Assembly: GCA_003550325.1 (NCBI GenBank)
Contig: QKWP01000245.1
Span: 202,375 to 266,374, forward strand
Direction: 5' to 3'
Length of the DNA: 64,000 nt
Origin: Gigaspora rosea
Lineage: Eukaryota > Glomeromycota > Glomeromycetes > Diversisporales > Gigasporaceae
This document shows, in pieces, positions 37,560 to 48,787 of this stretch; position 1 is the stretch's first letter; each line of letters opens with the position of its first letter. Under the pieces are notes generated by a model. The model was not told the origin of the DNA. It did not search any database and saw only the letters and a program-made list of their open reading frames with translations. Position numbers and translations under genes: made by a program.

Positions 37560-38050
37560 ATCACTAAGTCCCAAGCTTGGGACCAGGCTAAAATGTGCAC
37601 TTAAGGAGGGTGTGCACTTAGAAATGTCTAACTATAATAAGATTTTATAGAATTTTATTAATAAAATTCTATAAAATCTTATTATTCACAAAATTTTACT
37701 TATTAATTCTAATTCTATGCACTAAATAAACTTATTTGGTACCTAAAAATATATTAAATTGGCAGAATTGTTTTATTTTACTTAAAATTTAGATAAAAGA
37801 TACTTAAATTTGGCTTTTTGATCAAAATCCAAAATTATGCATCTATTTTCTAAATTTCAAGTAATATAAAAATTATTCTGCTAATTTAGCATATTTTTAG
37901 GTCTAAAAAAGTTTATTTAGTGAATAAAATTAGAATTAATTAATAAAAAATTGTGAACTATAAGATTTTATAAAATTTTATTAATAAAATTCTATAAATC
38001 TTATAATTTATAAAATTTTACTAATTAATTCTAATTTCATGCACTAAGTG
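37560..38050. repeat. nested palindromes and a MITE fragment
   Basis: At 37560-37625 lies a fragment of the MITE at 31703-31877. At 37634-37685 there is a perfect 52-bp palindrome (half-site ATAATAAGATTTTATAGAAT then TTTATT). A near-copy lies at 37958-38011. Between them two arms of about 100 bp (37686-37790 and 37845-37947) are inverted copies of one another, and a third arm follows directly after the second palindrome. Confidence 0.75.
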
Positions 38051-38089
38051 AACTTATTCAGTACCAAAAAATATATATAAGTATGTATA

Positions 38090-38230
38090 GATTCAGACTA
38101 GTTTGCAGACTTCAGATCAGATCTGAGCCAGACTCATAATTGAGTCTGAGTCTGGTTTAAGTCTGAAATTAGTAAAATTTAAAGTCTGAATCTGGTCGGA
38201 TTCCAGACCAGACCTGAACTAGACTAGAGG
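38090..38230. repeat. degenerate CAGACT-type tandem array
   Basis: TCAGACT, GTCTGAGTCTGG, CCAGACTC and AGTCTGAA recur in both orientations over about 140 bp. The arrangement resembles the short-motif arrays that form the ends of the elements at 47623 and 54769. Confidence 0.5.
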
Positions 38231-41200
38231 TACTAGTTGTACTTATATAATAATATACAAAAAATAACAAGAAAAAATTTTATAACATGTTTGATAAGTT
38301 TTTGCACTGTTTATAAGATATTATAAATTGACAAATATCTGATATATTATAGAATTCAATTATTTAAAAAATAAATATAATAAAAAGAGTCAAATAAATG
38401 TTTGTTTAAAAAGTTTTAATAATTTTAAAAATATAAAATAAGAATTTTTAGAAGATATAAATACTATAAATTGTTTTTATTAAAGTATAGTAATTTTATT
38501 TATTTTTATTAATATTTTATTAGGTTAAAAATCAATATAAGCATAAGGATAATTTAGCAATTATAATTTACAAAATAACTAAGAACCCAAAAGATATTAT
38601 AATAATTCCAAAACTAATATTGTAATAATAGTTAACATTATCTTAATTGCTAACTAATCATATTGCTTGAGAACACCCAGAATGATTAATTATTCAATTT
38701 CTTAATAGCTACTTTATACCTAAATTACAAATTTTAAAATTATATTAGTCAAAATATTATTATAAAAGTAATACTTCAAAAGCAATATTTAAAAAAAAAT
38801 TGCAAAAGCTAATTATTAGTAGATTTCATTTACTATTTAATCTTTTTTTTTATACTTGATTGTTTTATACTTAATGCTGAACTATATCTTTCTATTAAAT
38901 TAATATTTTTTTACTAATTAACTATTATTCAGATCTCTTTTATAACTACTAAATTATTAATTAAAAATTTCAAAACTATATTAGCCATTAAAGTAATACT
39001 AAAAAAAATTTATAAAAATTAAATTTTAATTACAACCACTTTTTATACTTAATAGTTCTTATGCCTTATGCAGGACTACTTTTTATAGATTATTTAGATC
39101 TCACTTGTAATTACTTAGAACATCTTGATTACAAGTTTTTAAGAACAGTTTAGCTGTTAAATAATGTTCTTGAAAAAAAAATAAAAAAATTCACAAGCCT
39201 ACTTAGCTATATACTATTAGACTAATAGTAAAAATGCAACATTAGTGAAAGTCTTCTAGAAATCTAATCATGTCTAATTAAATTTGCCAGCTACTAGTAG
39301 GGCCAAAAACCAGTATATTCTGAAAGTTATTTAATTATAGATAACATATATAGTGATATATCATATAGGTGATTGTATTTTTATATAGGAGGTACTCCAA
39401 AACTAAATAAATACAATTATATCTGGGTTATATCTCTATTAGGTTACATCCAACTTTAGTTATATTTCTAGATTTAAATAAAATAAGTTTTTTTTATATA
39501 GTTTTATATGTTTTATATATTGAGTTACATTTTTACCTTAGTTATATATCTAAAAATGCTCTGAAAAAAAGGAATGCTATAATTCAGATATAACTGTAAT
39601 TGTATAATAATTGATATTATAGTTGTACTATATTAGCTAATCAAACCAACTTTTATTATGTTACTGTTCTTTAGTTACTATAAAATATGAATATCTTTAA
39701 TATAGGTTATAACTAAATTTTGGCTAATTTTGATTTAATTTGCTAAAAATAGCAAATCTATATTTTTTAAATATCTTGAAAACCAGTAATCAGAATTGAA
39801 TAAATTTTTTTAGATATGCATCACTAAAAACTGCATTTTTAAAAGTTTATTTAAATTGGACTACTAGATACCAAATAATTACAAAAACTATTTTTTTGCT
39901 TCTCAAATTTTAGAAATTTTTGCTAAAATATATAAAGTATAACTCTTGTACAATATATTTAGAGTTCTGTTACTTGCTATATTTTTTATTTAGTAAAATT
40001 AATTTCTATAACATTTAATATAAATATTTAATAATAATACAATAATAAAGAGTATATTAACTTAAAGAAGTTGTTGTTAAGTTGTTACCTTCCTAAGTGG
40101 CAGTTTTATGGTTCAAATTCCACTAGTAAAACAGAAATCTAAATGCATCTTTTCAAAGTAAATTAAGATTTCTTTTTGACTTTAATTTTTGTACAACATA
40201 TCTAATAGCTCATTTCTATAGTATTATAATAATTTTTAAAACTTCAAAAAGAACAGAAATTATATTTTTTTGTGAGCTAGGATTTTTGTTCAATCAACTA
40301 GTATTCTAATCAATATTATATTTTATTACCTTTCTTATTTAGTAAAAAAAATTCTTACTATAATAGCAATCAATATTAAAAATTTTTTTATAATTAATTA
40401 TATGTGTATATATGTATCTATTAGTAGAATTGTAATCTGTGTTCAGTTTGCAGTCATATAATGATAATCATATAATATTTAATAATTTAATGCATATTTG
40501 TACATATAATAATTTTTAAATTTTGATTTTTTTTATATTATTTAGTGAAGGTCTTTTAACAATCATAAATGTAAACTTAATAAAAATTGTTTATATTAAT
40601 ATACTAGCTTGTATAATTGAAATAAAAGGTTTGTTGAATTTGATTTGGTAGTTATTAAGAAATCTTTATTTAAAGTTTTAAAAAATATCAAAAATCTTTG
40701 AGCAATTTGGTTAAAATTGTAGTTTTTAAACTTTAAATAAATATTTCTCAACAATAAACAATTTAACTCTATAAAATTCGTATTCCTATAAAAATGGTCA
40801 AGTTACATAAAAATTCCAAATTCTGCTGAACTCCTCCTAAACATAGTTGAACTCAAGCTGGGCTCATTTGACCAAAGTCAGCTTCATTTGAACCCAAGCC
40901 GGGTTTTTGAACTCAATTTGGGTTTAAATAAATCTATAAAAAAAAAAAAATTTTTTTTTAAGGCAATGCCCAGACAAAAAAAAAAAAACTTAATTTTCGG
41001 GGCAACTCCCAGGCCCTGTGAGCTAAATAAACTAAAAATAAGATAATAAACAAGACAATAAACAATTAGAAACCTCATGCCCGGAGTAACGCCCAGACAC
41101 TGAGAGTTAGTATATGCATGGTTACAAAATAATTGAATTTGCAAATCAAAATATCCCTCCGTCACTTATAGACTAATTCGCACAATCATTATACAGGAAG

Positions 41201-41671
41201 ACTATTTGTTACCTGCAATTTTTTTTATTCCCCAGCGTAATATAGATATATTAATTAACATTTCAATCAATCAAAATACTTACATGTCATTAAAAATCAA
41301 TTATATAATCTATCTAATTTAAGAACGAACCTAAACGATCAAAATTTAGAGCTTTTAAAGTTATAGTCTAATTTAAGTTTATATCTCTACAATATTCGTG
41401 AGCGTAACCATGATGAAATTTTTACTCATAATTAATTATTACCCAAATCAGCCAATAAAATATTTTTTTCTACGCTTTATTAACATTATAATTTAATGCT
41501 AATTTATACATTACGCTACGAATTTTTTTTTACCTCATAAAGTTTTAAACGGGAACCCATATAACAGTATAATGAAATTATATAATTATGTACACAAATA
41601 ATAATCACGGAATTCTAAGTTACCAATCAAATCGTTTTAAAGGCTACATTTTTGAATTTTGTAAGTAGTAG
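38231..41671. other. 3.4 kb without a supportable gene
   Basis: This is very AT-rich sequence with no convincing frame. A TAGTTATAT-type degenerate repeat lies at 39330-39720. A single-unit fragment of the palindrome-array family lies at about 40620-40770. At 40790-41165 short direct repeats contain GGGCAACTCCCAGGCCCTG and CGGAGTAACGCCCAGACACT, along with A- and T-runs. The 93-codon minus frame there looks like a repeat artefact. Confidence 0.5.
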
Positions 41672-41794
41672 AAATATGTTGTACACGTATTAATGTTACA
41701 CGTTACGAATATATGATATATATATATGTATATACGTATAACAAGGCTGCACCGAAATTAACCCTTTCTCCTTAATATAGCACAAAAGTAATTC

Positions 41795-43159
41795 ATGGCA
41801 TCATCAAAAATGTTGATGGGCGATATGCCCGAATTAATGGAAATCATTCTTAATAATTTAAATAATGAATTTTATTCATTATACTCTTGTGCACTTGTGA
41901 GCCGACATTGGTGTAAAATGACAATTCCTATTCTTTGGCAAAATCCATTTTTATTTTGTAAAAATTCATTATTCATTTCTCAATACATTTCATCTCTTGA
42001 CGAAAACGAAAAATTCGTTTTGAAAAAATATGGAATAAATGTAAACTTTGCAAATACATTATTTAATTATGCAAGATTTTTGAAGGTTCTCAATTCAGAC
42101 AGTCTAGAATGGAAGGTTCAAAAATGGATAAATTTTCAATTTGCTGATTCAAAACCATACGCATCAGCGAAATGTTTAATAATTAATTTATTATTTAATT
42201 TATTTATCAAGAGTGGGGCAACTTTGCACAGATTAGAGTTAGGTTTTTATGATTATGAAATTAATCCAGAGATCTTTTACACATTAGGACGAAATGAATT
42301 ATTTTTCTCAAAACTTCAAGATTTATCATTAAATTTGTTTGAAATGTCAGACTTAAACGCCGAACATCTTACTGTATTATTAAAAATCTTGATGAAAAAT
42401 ACAACAAAAATTAATGTATTAGAAATTGACGAATTTTGTTATATTAATGAACCACGATTATTTCATGCGCTTGAATGTTTTATTAAATCGCAAGAGCAAC
42501 TTAGGCAGTTTAGCTTACTCAGTGGAGGAAAATATTCTACAGAGTTTCATGGAATTATCTCAGCTTTAGAGAGTCAAAGTAAATCATTACAAGAAGTTAA
42601 GATAGTGAGTTGTGTTTGTAACACGGAATTCAAGATGCTAATGAATTGTAAAACTTTAGAAATTCTTCGTATCGATGATTGTAAAAATGTGAATGTATTA
42701 AAGGCAAGCCCCAACACTTTAGAGCTTATTAATTACTCGAATTTTTATGCATCGAATATAGTACAAATTTTAAAAGAATCTAGCACATTATTACAAAGGC
42801 TAATTCTTGTAATAATAGATGGATCAATTCAGGAAGAATCATTATTATTAGAAACACTGAAGTCATTCTGTCCGAATCTTACATATCTTAAACTTACAAA
42901 TATTAAATTTTCCACACAGTTCTCTGAGCTTATTGGTAATTTACAAAAACTTCAATTTCTTACGTTGGACTTTTTTGAAATACTAGAGGACGAGCCAGAA
43001 ATATTAGTTATGCAGTTTGCTAAATTATTGCCATTAACGTTGCAGTATCTTGACTTAAGAAATTCTTGGTTTATTTCATATATTGATATTTTGCTCAATA
43101 ATTGTCATGCAACTTTAAAATATTTGCTGATCGATGATGAGAAATATCTAAATCGTTAA
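41795..43159 (+). CDS. F-box-like / LRR protein, C-terminally truncated paralogue
   Basis: A frame of 454 aa, closely similar to the gene at 32238 from the first residue (MASSKMLMGDMPELMEIILN) through the F-box-like region and the LRRs. Relative to that copy it lacks three residues (HFD) and then one A in an A-run at about 43141-43146. It therefore ends prematurely with DDEKYLNR and a stop at 43157-43159. The sequence matching the last 50 or so residues of the paralogue still follows in other frames (TEFFIRI-like, then NYVGFK and YSSLDDN), with further indels and a TAA in the GAATTG region. The F-box-like part and nearly all LRRs remain, so the product could still function; equally the gene may be in early decay. 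Confidence 0.75.
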   Translation: MASSKMLMGDMPELMEIILNNLNNEFYSLYSCALVSRHWCKMTIPILWQNPFLFCKNSLFISQYISSLDENEKFVLKKYGINVNFANTLFNYARFLKVLNSDSLEWKVQKWINFQFADSKPYASAKCLIINLLFNLFIKSGATLHRLELGFYDYEINPEIFYTLGRNELFFSKLQDLSLNLFEMSDLNAEHLTVLLKILMKNTTKINVLEIDEFCYINEPRLFHALECFIKSQEQLRQFSLLSGGKYSTEFHGIISALESQSKSLQEVKIVSCVCNTEFKMLMNCKTLEILRIDDCKNVNVLKASPNTLELINYSNFYASNIVQILKESSTLLQRLILVIIDGSIQEESLLLETLKSFCPNLTYLKLTNIKFSTQFSELIGNLQKLQFLTLDFFEILEDEPEILVMQFAKLLPLTLQYLDLRNSWFISYIDILLNNCHATLKYLLIDDEKYLNR

Positions 43160-44289
43160 CCGAATTCTTCATACGCATTAGAAAAAAACCACTTTGAATT
43201 ATGTGGGATTTAAATAGATATTCAAGTTTAGATGACAATATTAAAAAAGAATTGTAAGAATATGTTACAATATGTTGCAATGGTACCATATGAACGCATT
43301 TTTGTTAAATGCTAAGTTTGCATTTTAGACATGGTAGCATCATTATAAGCTTTTAAATGTCTTAATATCTTATTACACATAAAAAGTTATATAGAGCATC
43401 ACTATCATATAATTACTTTTGCTTTTATGTTTCGCTATTGATATGTTTGAAATTAATTTATTTTACTATATGATGTATATGTAATAAATAAGTTCGAAAT
43501 TAATTTATTTTACTGCAACTACGTAATATATGTGTAATCGTCGTAATCGTTATGATCTTTTTTTTTTTGTTTTTGCGCATTCGCTTTCAATTTTTTTTTA
43601 TTGACATCGTTCTATCAATATGGAACCTTTTTAATAGTTGCAAATTATTCAAAACTCTTACTGAATTTATGGGATACAATGTTAACAATAATCCTAGACA
43701 ATTTCAATCATGTAATAATTGTCGACAAAGCTTAGTGGAATAACGAAACCCGAAACGAAAAATGTTGGTGGAACTAATGAGGATAAAACAGAAATTATTG
43801 ATATGGATTTTCTATGCGAAATTGTTAAAAAGTTTAAAGGCTATACCATCAAATAATTCGGAATTATATTTTCATTATAAGTTTAAAGACCTCGTAGTTC
43901 AGGATGCTGAATTAATAGATAAAAAAGTAATTTAAGCCAAAATCTCGAAATGAATTTTTGAATTGATTGACAATGCGAATGGATACAATTGGATTTTTCA
44001 TAAGTAATAAACATATAAATTAAGAAATAATTTCTACTGGTATTTTTGCTCTCAAAGGATGCCTTTGACTTGTAAGGATTATATTAATAACATTCACTAT
44101 TTATTATATTTATTATAATTTAAATTATGTAACTATTTCATTTTTTATTTTGACTTGCATTAATTTATTTGGTTGTATTAACTCAATATTTCATTTAAAT
44201 TATTAGCGTGTCGCAATTGCGAAATTAATGAATTGATAATTTTTTTTAATTAAGACATAATAATCTGAATAGATTAAATTGAACGCTTA

Positions 44290-44405
44290 CCATATTTTCG
44301 CGAAATAACGCGCAGGGGTGAAATTATGAATTTTGGCCTAAATTAAGCTTAATGCGGGCCATTATTCGAAATAACGCCCATGTCCGTTATTTCGCGAAAA
44401 TACGG
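44290..44405. mobile_element. MITE, 116 bp, TA target duplication
   Basis: The terminal inverted repeats are CCATATTTTCGCGAAATAAC on the left and CCGTATTTTCGCGAAATAAC read inward from the right, flanked by TA (44288-44289 and 44406-44407). The paralogous flank near 34703-34720 has just CTTATTTTCGAAAATAAC with one TA, which is the empty site. A second member of the family lies at 52890-52966. Confidence 0.85.
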
Positions 44406-44709
44406 TATTTTTGAAAATAACAGAAACTTTGAATTGCAAACTTAACGTATTGACAGTCGTTAATTCTTGGCTCGGTCATCTTAAAAAAAACATTTAAAAA
44501 TTTTTGAAATGATTCAATGATAAATTGATTTAAAATTTACATATCAATAAAGCTTGCATTTACTATTCTTAAATTTGAATATTTTATTAACAAAATTTTT
44601 ACAGTATTGATGTTTAAAATTTAGCTTTAATATGAGATTTAATAAAAATTGGATATTAAAATCATATGTATTTAAAGTTATTATTACGCAATATAATAAA
44701 TATAATAAA

Positions 44710-44945
44710 CCAACTAGCCACTAACAAAATTTTCGATCACGTGAAGTTATCCAATAGAAAATCGCACCTTGGTGTAACGTAACACGATCAGGAGAAGCTA
44801 TAATGCAAACACTGTATAGGAAACCTATTTCTGCGCAATAACAAAAATTTCCTTGAAAGATTTTACTTACATAAACCCTAACGAACTTGAAGAATTTTGA
44901 TCATATCACGTGATCTAAAAATTTTGGTGACAAGATATGAAAAAG
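44710..44945. mobile_element. second copy of the CACGTGA-ended element
   Basis: It is homologous to 35409-35690: GCCACTAACAAAATTTTCGA and TCACGTGAAG on the left, AAATTTTGGTGAC on the right, interior TATCCAATAG and GTAACGTAACACGATCAGG, and AACCCTAACGAAC. It ends where the palindrome array has been inserted. Confidence 0.5.
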
Positions 44946-45870
44946 GGGAATAAAAAGAAAAGATTTCATCAAATTTGGTTGGGTAGTTAATGAGTTATCT
45001 TTATTCTAAGTCTTAGAAAATTTAAAACGCCTATAAAATATAGATACAAAAAACTTGTGTAAAACTTTGTCGAAAATAACTTATCAACCACTTAATCAAA
45101 TTCAATGAATTTTTTTTATTTTTATTCCACATTTCTGTAGAATCAAGATAAAAAATTTCATCGAATTTGGTTTGTTGGTTGCCGAGTTATTTTCGCTCAA
45201 AGTTTTACAAAAATTTCGCTGCAGCAATAGTTAATTAAAATTTGAGCTGAGCAACAATCTAATCAAATTCAATGAATTTTTTTTATTTTTATTTTACAAT
45301 TCCGTAGAATTAATATATAAAAAAATTCATCGATTTTGAGTGGGTGGTTGGCAAGTTATCTTCACTCAATCTTTTACAAAAATTTCACAGCAGCTATTAT
45401 TTTGATATTGATAGACGGTTTAAATTTTTGTAAAACTTTGAACAAGCTACTATCTAACTAAATTTAATGAAATTTTTTAATTTTATTCTACAATTCAGTA
45501 GAACCAATAAAAAAAACCCCGAATCTGGTTTAGTGGTTGCCGAATTATTTTCGCTAAAGTTTTACAAAAACTTCACCACACTATTATTTTGATAGGTGTT
45601 TTGGAGCTTTGTAAAATTTTGAACGAAGATAGCTCGGCAACCACCAAGCTCAATTCAATGCTTTTTTTTTATTTTGGTTCTACAGAAACGAGGAATAAAA
45701 ATAAAAAAATTTCAATGAATTTGATTAGATGGTTGCTAAATTTTTTCGCTCAAAGTTTTACGTAAGTTAAGACTCGCTCAAATTTTATAAAATTTAAATG
45801 TGTCGATAAGTCGATAAGTCACGTGTTTCTGTGCCCCTCCTATGAGAAAACCACTTAAATACATGACCAT
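44946..45870. mobile_element. palindrome-array copy inserted in the duplicated flank
   Basis: About four and a half palindromic units are centred near 45125, 45300, 45490 and 45680, with ATCAAATTCAATGAATTTTT and GGTTGCCGAGTTATTTTCGC motifs. The array interrupts sequence that is continuous in the first duplicate at about 35665-35705. The left part begins AAGATATGAAAAAGGGGAAT and the right part ends near CCATTTTTTTGATGA. Confidence 0.65.
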
Positions 45871-46859
45871 TTTTTTGATGACTAAGTTAAATTGGTACCA
45901 AAACTATAAAAATCAAATTTTTGTTTGGAGCTAATTTATTCCTATTTCATTTTTGAAATTTCAAAATCAGAAATGAAATAGGAGTTATCTGAACACTATC
46001 TGAACTGTGAATTCAGAATTTTATTTTTTAAATTTAAAAAAGTACAATGAAATATAATAATAATGAAAAATAGACAGACTTGGGATGTTCTCAAGCACCT
46101 TAATCAATCTGTCGGAACGGGTCTGAAGATAAATTTTTCTTAGTAAAAAAATAGTTTAACGAATCAATTGTATTAATAATTCCAATAATTAAAAAACGTA
46201 ATGAATGTTTAATACGTCAGAAGGAAAAACTTTATTAGCGGAAATTCGTTTAACTGATCAAGGGTATTTATCATTCAAATCAACATGAGATAGAGGCCCA
46301 AGAATCTTTTTTTTATCATAGAGTTGCGCTTATTGGTCGAAAATTTTCAATGAATGATTAAGAAAAATAATTGTTCAAGTACTTCACACTCTTTATGTTA
46401 TCATTATCGTTATAGATCTTCAAATCATTACCAACATCGCGAATTATTACTTTTGCTAAACATATTTGCCGTTGAATAACGTTTTTGTATTTTGTTAGTT
46501 TGTAAATCATGAAAAAAGAATAAAAAGAAATTGGAAGTGTCGTAGATTGTTTTATCCTGTTGCTGATCCATAATTTTCAATTATCATTATTTCGATTTGT
46601 AAAACAATAGTGCCAAATATAAATTGCAATCAATATTTTAATTTATTTTAATACTTGAGTACCAACACGATCATAAATTAATTGCATTGAGGAAGATACG
46701 TGAGCATATTTCAATCATATTATCACCCATGCTATCGGTCTTCAACATCCATACTATCGGATCTCAAAAATGGTCTAATCTAATTAATAACGTCATAATG
46801 GTCTCAATCACTAGATAATCACATCGAGTGTGCTGCTTGAGAGCACCATTATATGTTAA
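45870..46859. other. end of the duplicated block, possible gene relic
   Basis: Homology to the first duplicate resumes at about 45875 and ends near 46000. At about 46075-46360 short frames read like decayed protein on the plus strand: TWDVLKHLNQSVGTGLKINF, then TSEGKTLLAEIRLTDQGYLS and, in another frame, NQHEIEAQESFFYHRVALIG followed by RKFSMND and a stop. They cannot be joined and no family is recognised. Confidence 0.35.
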
Positions 46860-47160
46860 TAGAATTCAATTAAATTTATTTATTTTCGTTCTACAACATT
46901 GCAGAATTAAAAAAAATAATTCATCAAATTTGACATGATTGAAGTGTAAAAAAATACGATTACGACCTTGTTTTTCTAGAAGTTCATAATTTTTTAAAAA
47001 CTTTATACGAATATTTCTCGTCAACTACCAGACAAATCTTAATAATTTTTTTATTTTCATTCTACTGTACATGTGTATAGGAAAAAAATATTTATTGAAT
47101 TTGACCCGGTAGTCGTTGAGAAACCATCGCTAGAAGTTTTAAAAACTTAAAATTAATTAT
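46860..47160. repeat. two-unit copy of the palindrome-array family
   Basis: Units centred near 46905 and 47085 share ATTCATCAAATTTGACATGA and TTGAATTTGACCCGGTAGTC motifs with the larger arrays. They are degenerate and have no termini. Confidence 0.5.
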
Positions 47161-47225
47161 CATAATTATACCAATTTTGTCCAATCAGCGATAGGAGATC
47201 ATCCAATCAAGTAAATTTGTAAAAC

Positions 47226-47390
47226 CGCACCTATGATGGTAAATTTGCAACTATATATTTATATAAGGTTTTCTTAAAATTTGTACTACAAATTATTATT
47301 TCATCTAGAGTTAATATTTAGGTGTAGGGTTAAAGTTTGGGAAGGTAGTTATTGAGATAATGTAACATAGGTGACAAAACACCATAGGTG
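47226..47390. repeat. possible small inverted-repeat element
   Basis: The left end CACCTATGATGG and the right end, read inward, CACCTATGGTG are inverted. The interior has a TAGGGTTAAAG motif. CCAATCAGCG and CCAATCAAGT lie just upstream. Only about 11 bp of the ends match, so support is weak. Confidence 0.3.
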
Positions 47391-47622
47391 TTTTAATAAA
47401 AGTCAAACTTTTAATATTCGTGTACATAAAATCGTGTAATACAGTATTATAAATTTTCATTTTTAAATTATAAATTTAATATAAATTAATTATATTTTAT
47501 TATATCATAATTATGTTTTAAAAAATCTAAGGTTACTTTGTTTCTCATTTCGAACACCAATTGAAAATTTTAAAACTATGAAGAAAATATACAGGTTTTG
47601 GTCATTTCCGCTATCAAGCAAC

Positions 47623-48779
47623 TAAAGATGCCTGACGAATGACGAATCATTCGTCATTGACGAATGACGAATCATTCGTCATTGACGAATGACGAAACCA
47701 TTTCGTCAGGTGACTTCCAATTGACGAATTGACGATTGACGAAACCCCTGACGATTGACGAAACCCCTGACGATTGACGAAACCTATGACGAATTGACGA
47801 AACCTATGACGAATTGACGAAACCTATGACGAATTGACGAAACCTATGACGAACTGACGAAACCTATGACGAAGCCTTATGAGTTATGTTCATACGTTTA
47901 TAAAAATTAAGAAGTGTTTTAATAACCCGTAAAAGGGTCTAATATAGTATCACAATCTGAAGAATATAACCTTTTAGGCAATTTCATAGGAAAGTCGCGG
48001 TCAATAATGATAAGAGCTAAAAAACGATGTTTTAACAGAACAGGCGATAATGCATAATTAATAGCAGCGATAGAGCATAAATATAGGTTGGAAAACAATA
48101 TATACATACATATTAAGATATCCATTACATTCTCGTTATCCATCGTGATTTTACTTATTTACGAATAACAAATCAAAAAAGGAAATTAAATTTTGTAAAT
48201 AAACAAAGCGCGTAAAGATAGAAGTTTAAGGTTAAGGTGTTGTTGTTGGAGACTACAGCGATAGATTGGTGCTCATTAAATGTAACATTTCATTCCAGTC
48301 ATTTTTAATTAGTGCATCAAGGTCGATTTAAACATTGGTTTTCAAGTATCTTACTTCTTCGCACATGTTCGGAATATATGTCGGAGTTATCCGGAATCGA
48401 TGAAAATAAACGCGTGCACAATTTTGACTATTCCGGATCAACCCGACATAAATTTGAACACGTGACATGCGAAAGAAGAAAAAAGAAAAAGCCAATGAAA
48501 CCTTATAATGAAATAACATTCTTTTGAAACAATTTAAGGTTATGGCATCCAAGATCATTATGCTAAAGGGGTTCCTGAATCGATTTATCAAGGTTTATCA
48601 ATTGTTAAAGGTTTGTCAAGGTTTCGTCAATTAGTCATATGTTTCGTCAATTCGTCATAGATTTCGTCAATTCGTCATAGATTTCGTCAATTCGTCACTC
48701 AATCGTCAAGGTTTCGTCATGACGAAACCATGACGAAACCATTTCGTCATCGCAAAAAACATTTCGTCAGGCATCTTTA
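47623..48779. mobile_element. non-autonomous hAT-type element with TGACGAA arrays
   Basis: The ends are TAAAGATGCCTGACGAAT on the left and TAAAGATGCCTGACGAAATG read inward from the right. Flanking octamers are CAAGCAAC (47615-47622) and CAACCAAC (48780-48787), 7 of 8 identical, which fits an 8-bp hAT target duplication. Behind each terminus lies an array of GACGAA/ATTGACGAAACCTATGAC units (47629-47878 and, inverted, 48608-48773). The interior has a copy of the dispersed core (about 48365-48480) and no transposase. A 74-codon minus frame at 47919-48143 is not convincing. Confidence 0.75.
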
Positions 48780-48787
48780 CAACCAAC

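Noticed and set aside
40065..40135. tRNA-like stretch with GGTTCAAATTCC resembling a B box.
   Set aside because: The T loop has one base too many, no clean cloverleaf can be drawn and no A box is convincing. At most a decayed tRNA-derived relic.
43552..43743. 63-codon plus frame downstream of the second F-box-like gene.
   Set aside because: It overlaps a conserved 3' flank, but the first copy has a different start and frame structure there. The shared YQYG...NLWDTMLTIILDN segment is noted with the flank and not called as a gene.
48312..48527. 71-codon plus frame starting MHQGRFKHWFSS.
   Set aside because: It is a translation of the dispersed core repeat, which has no conserved frame among its copies.
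47640..48775. CRISPR-like appearance of the regularly repeated GACGAA units.
   Set aside because: Units are directly adjacent tandem repeats without unique spacers, inverted at the two ends of an element with target duplications, in a eukaryotic context.
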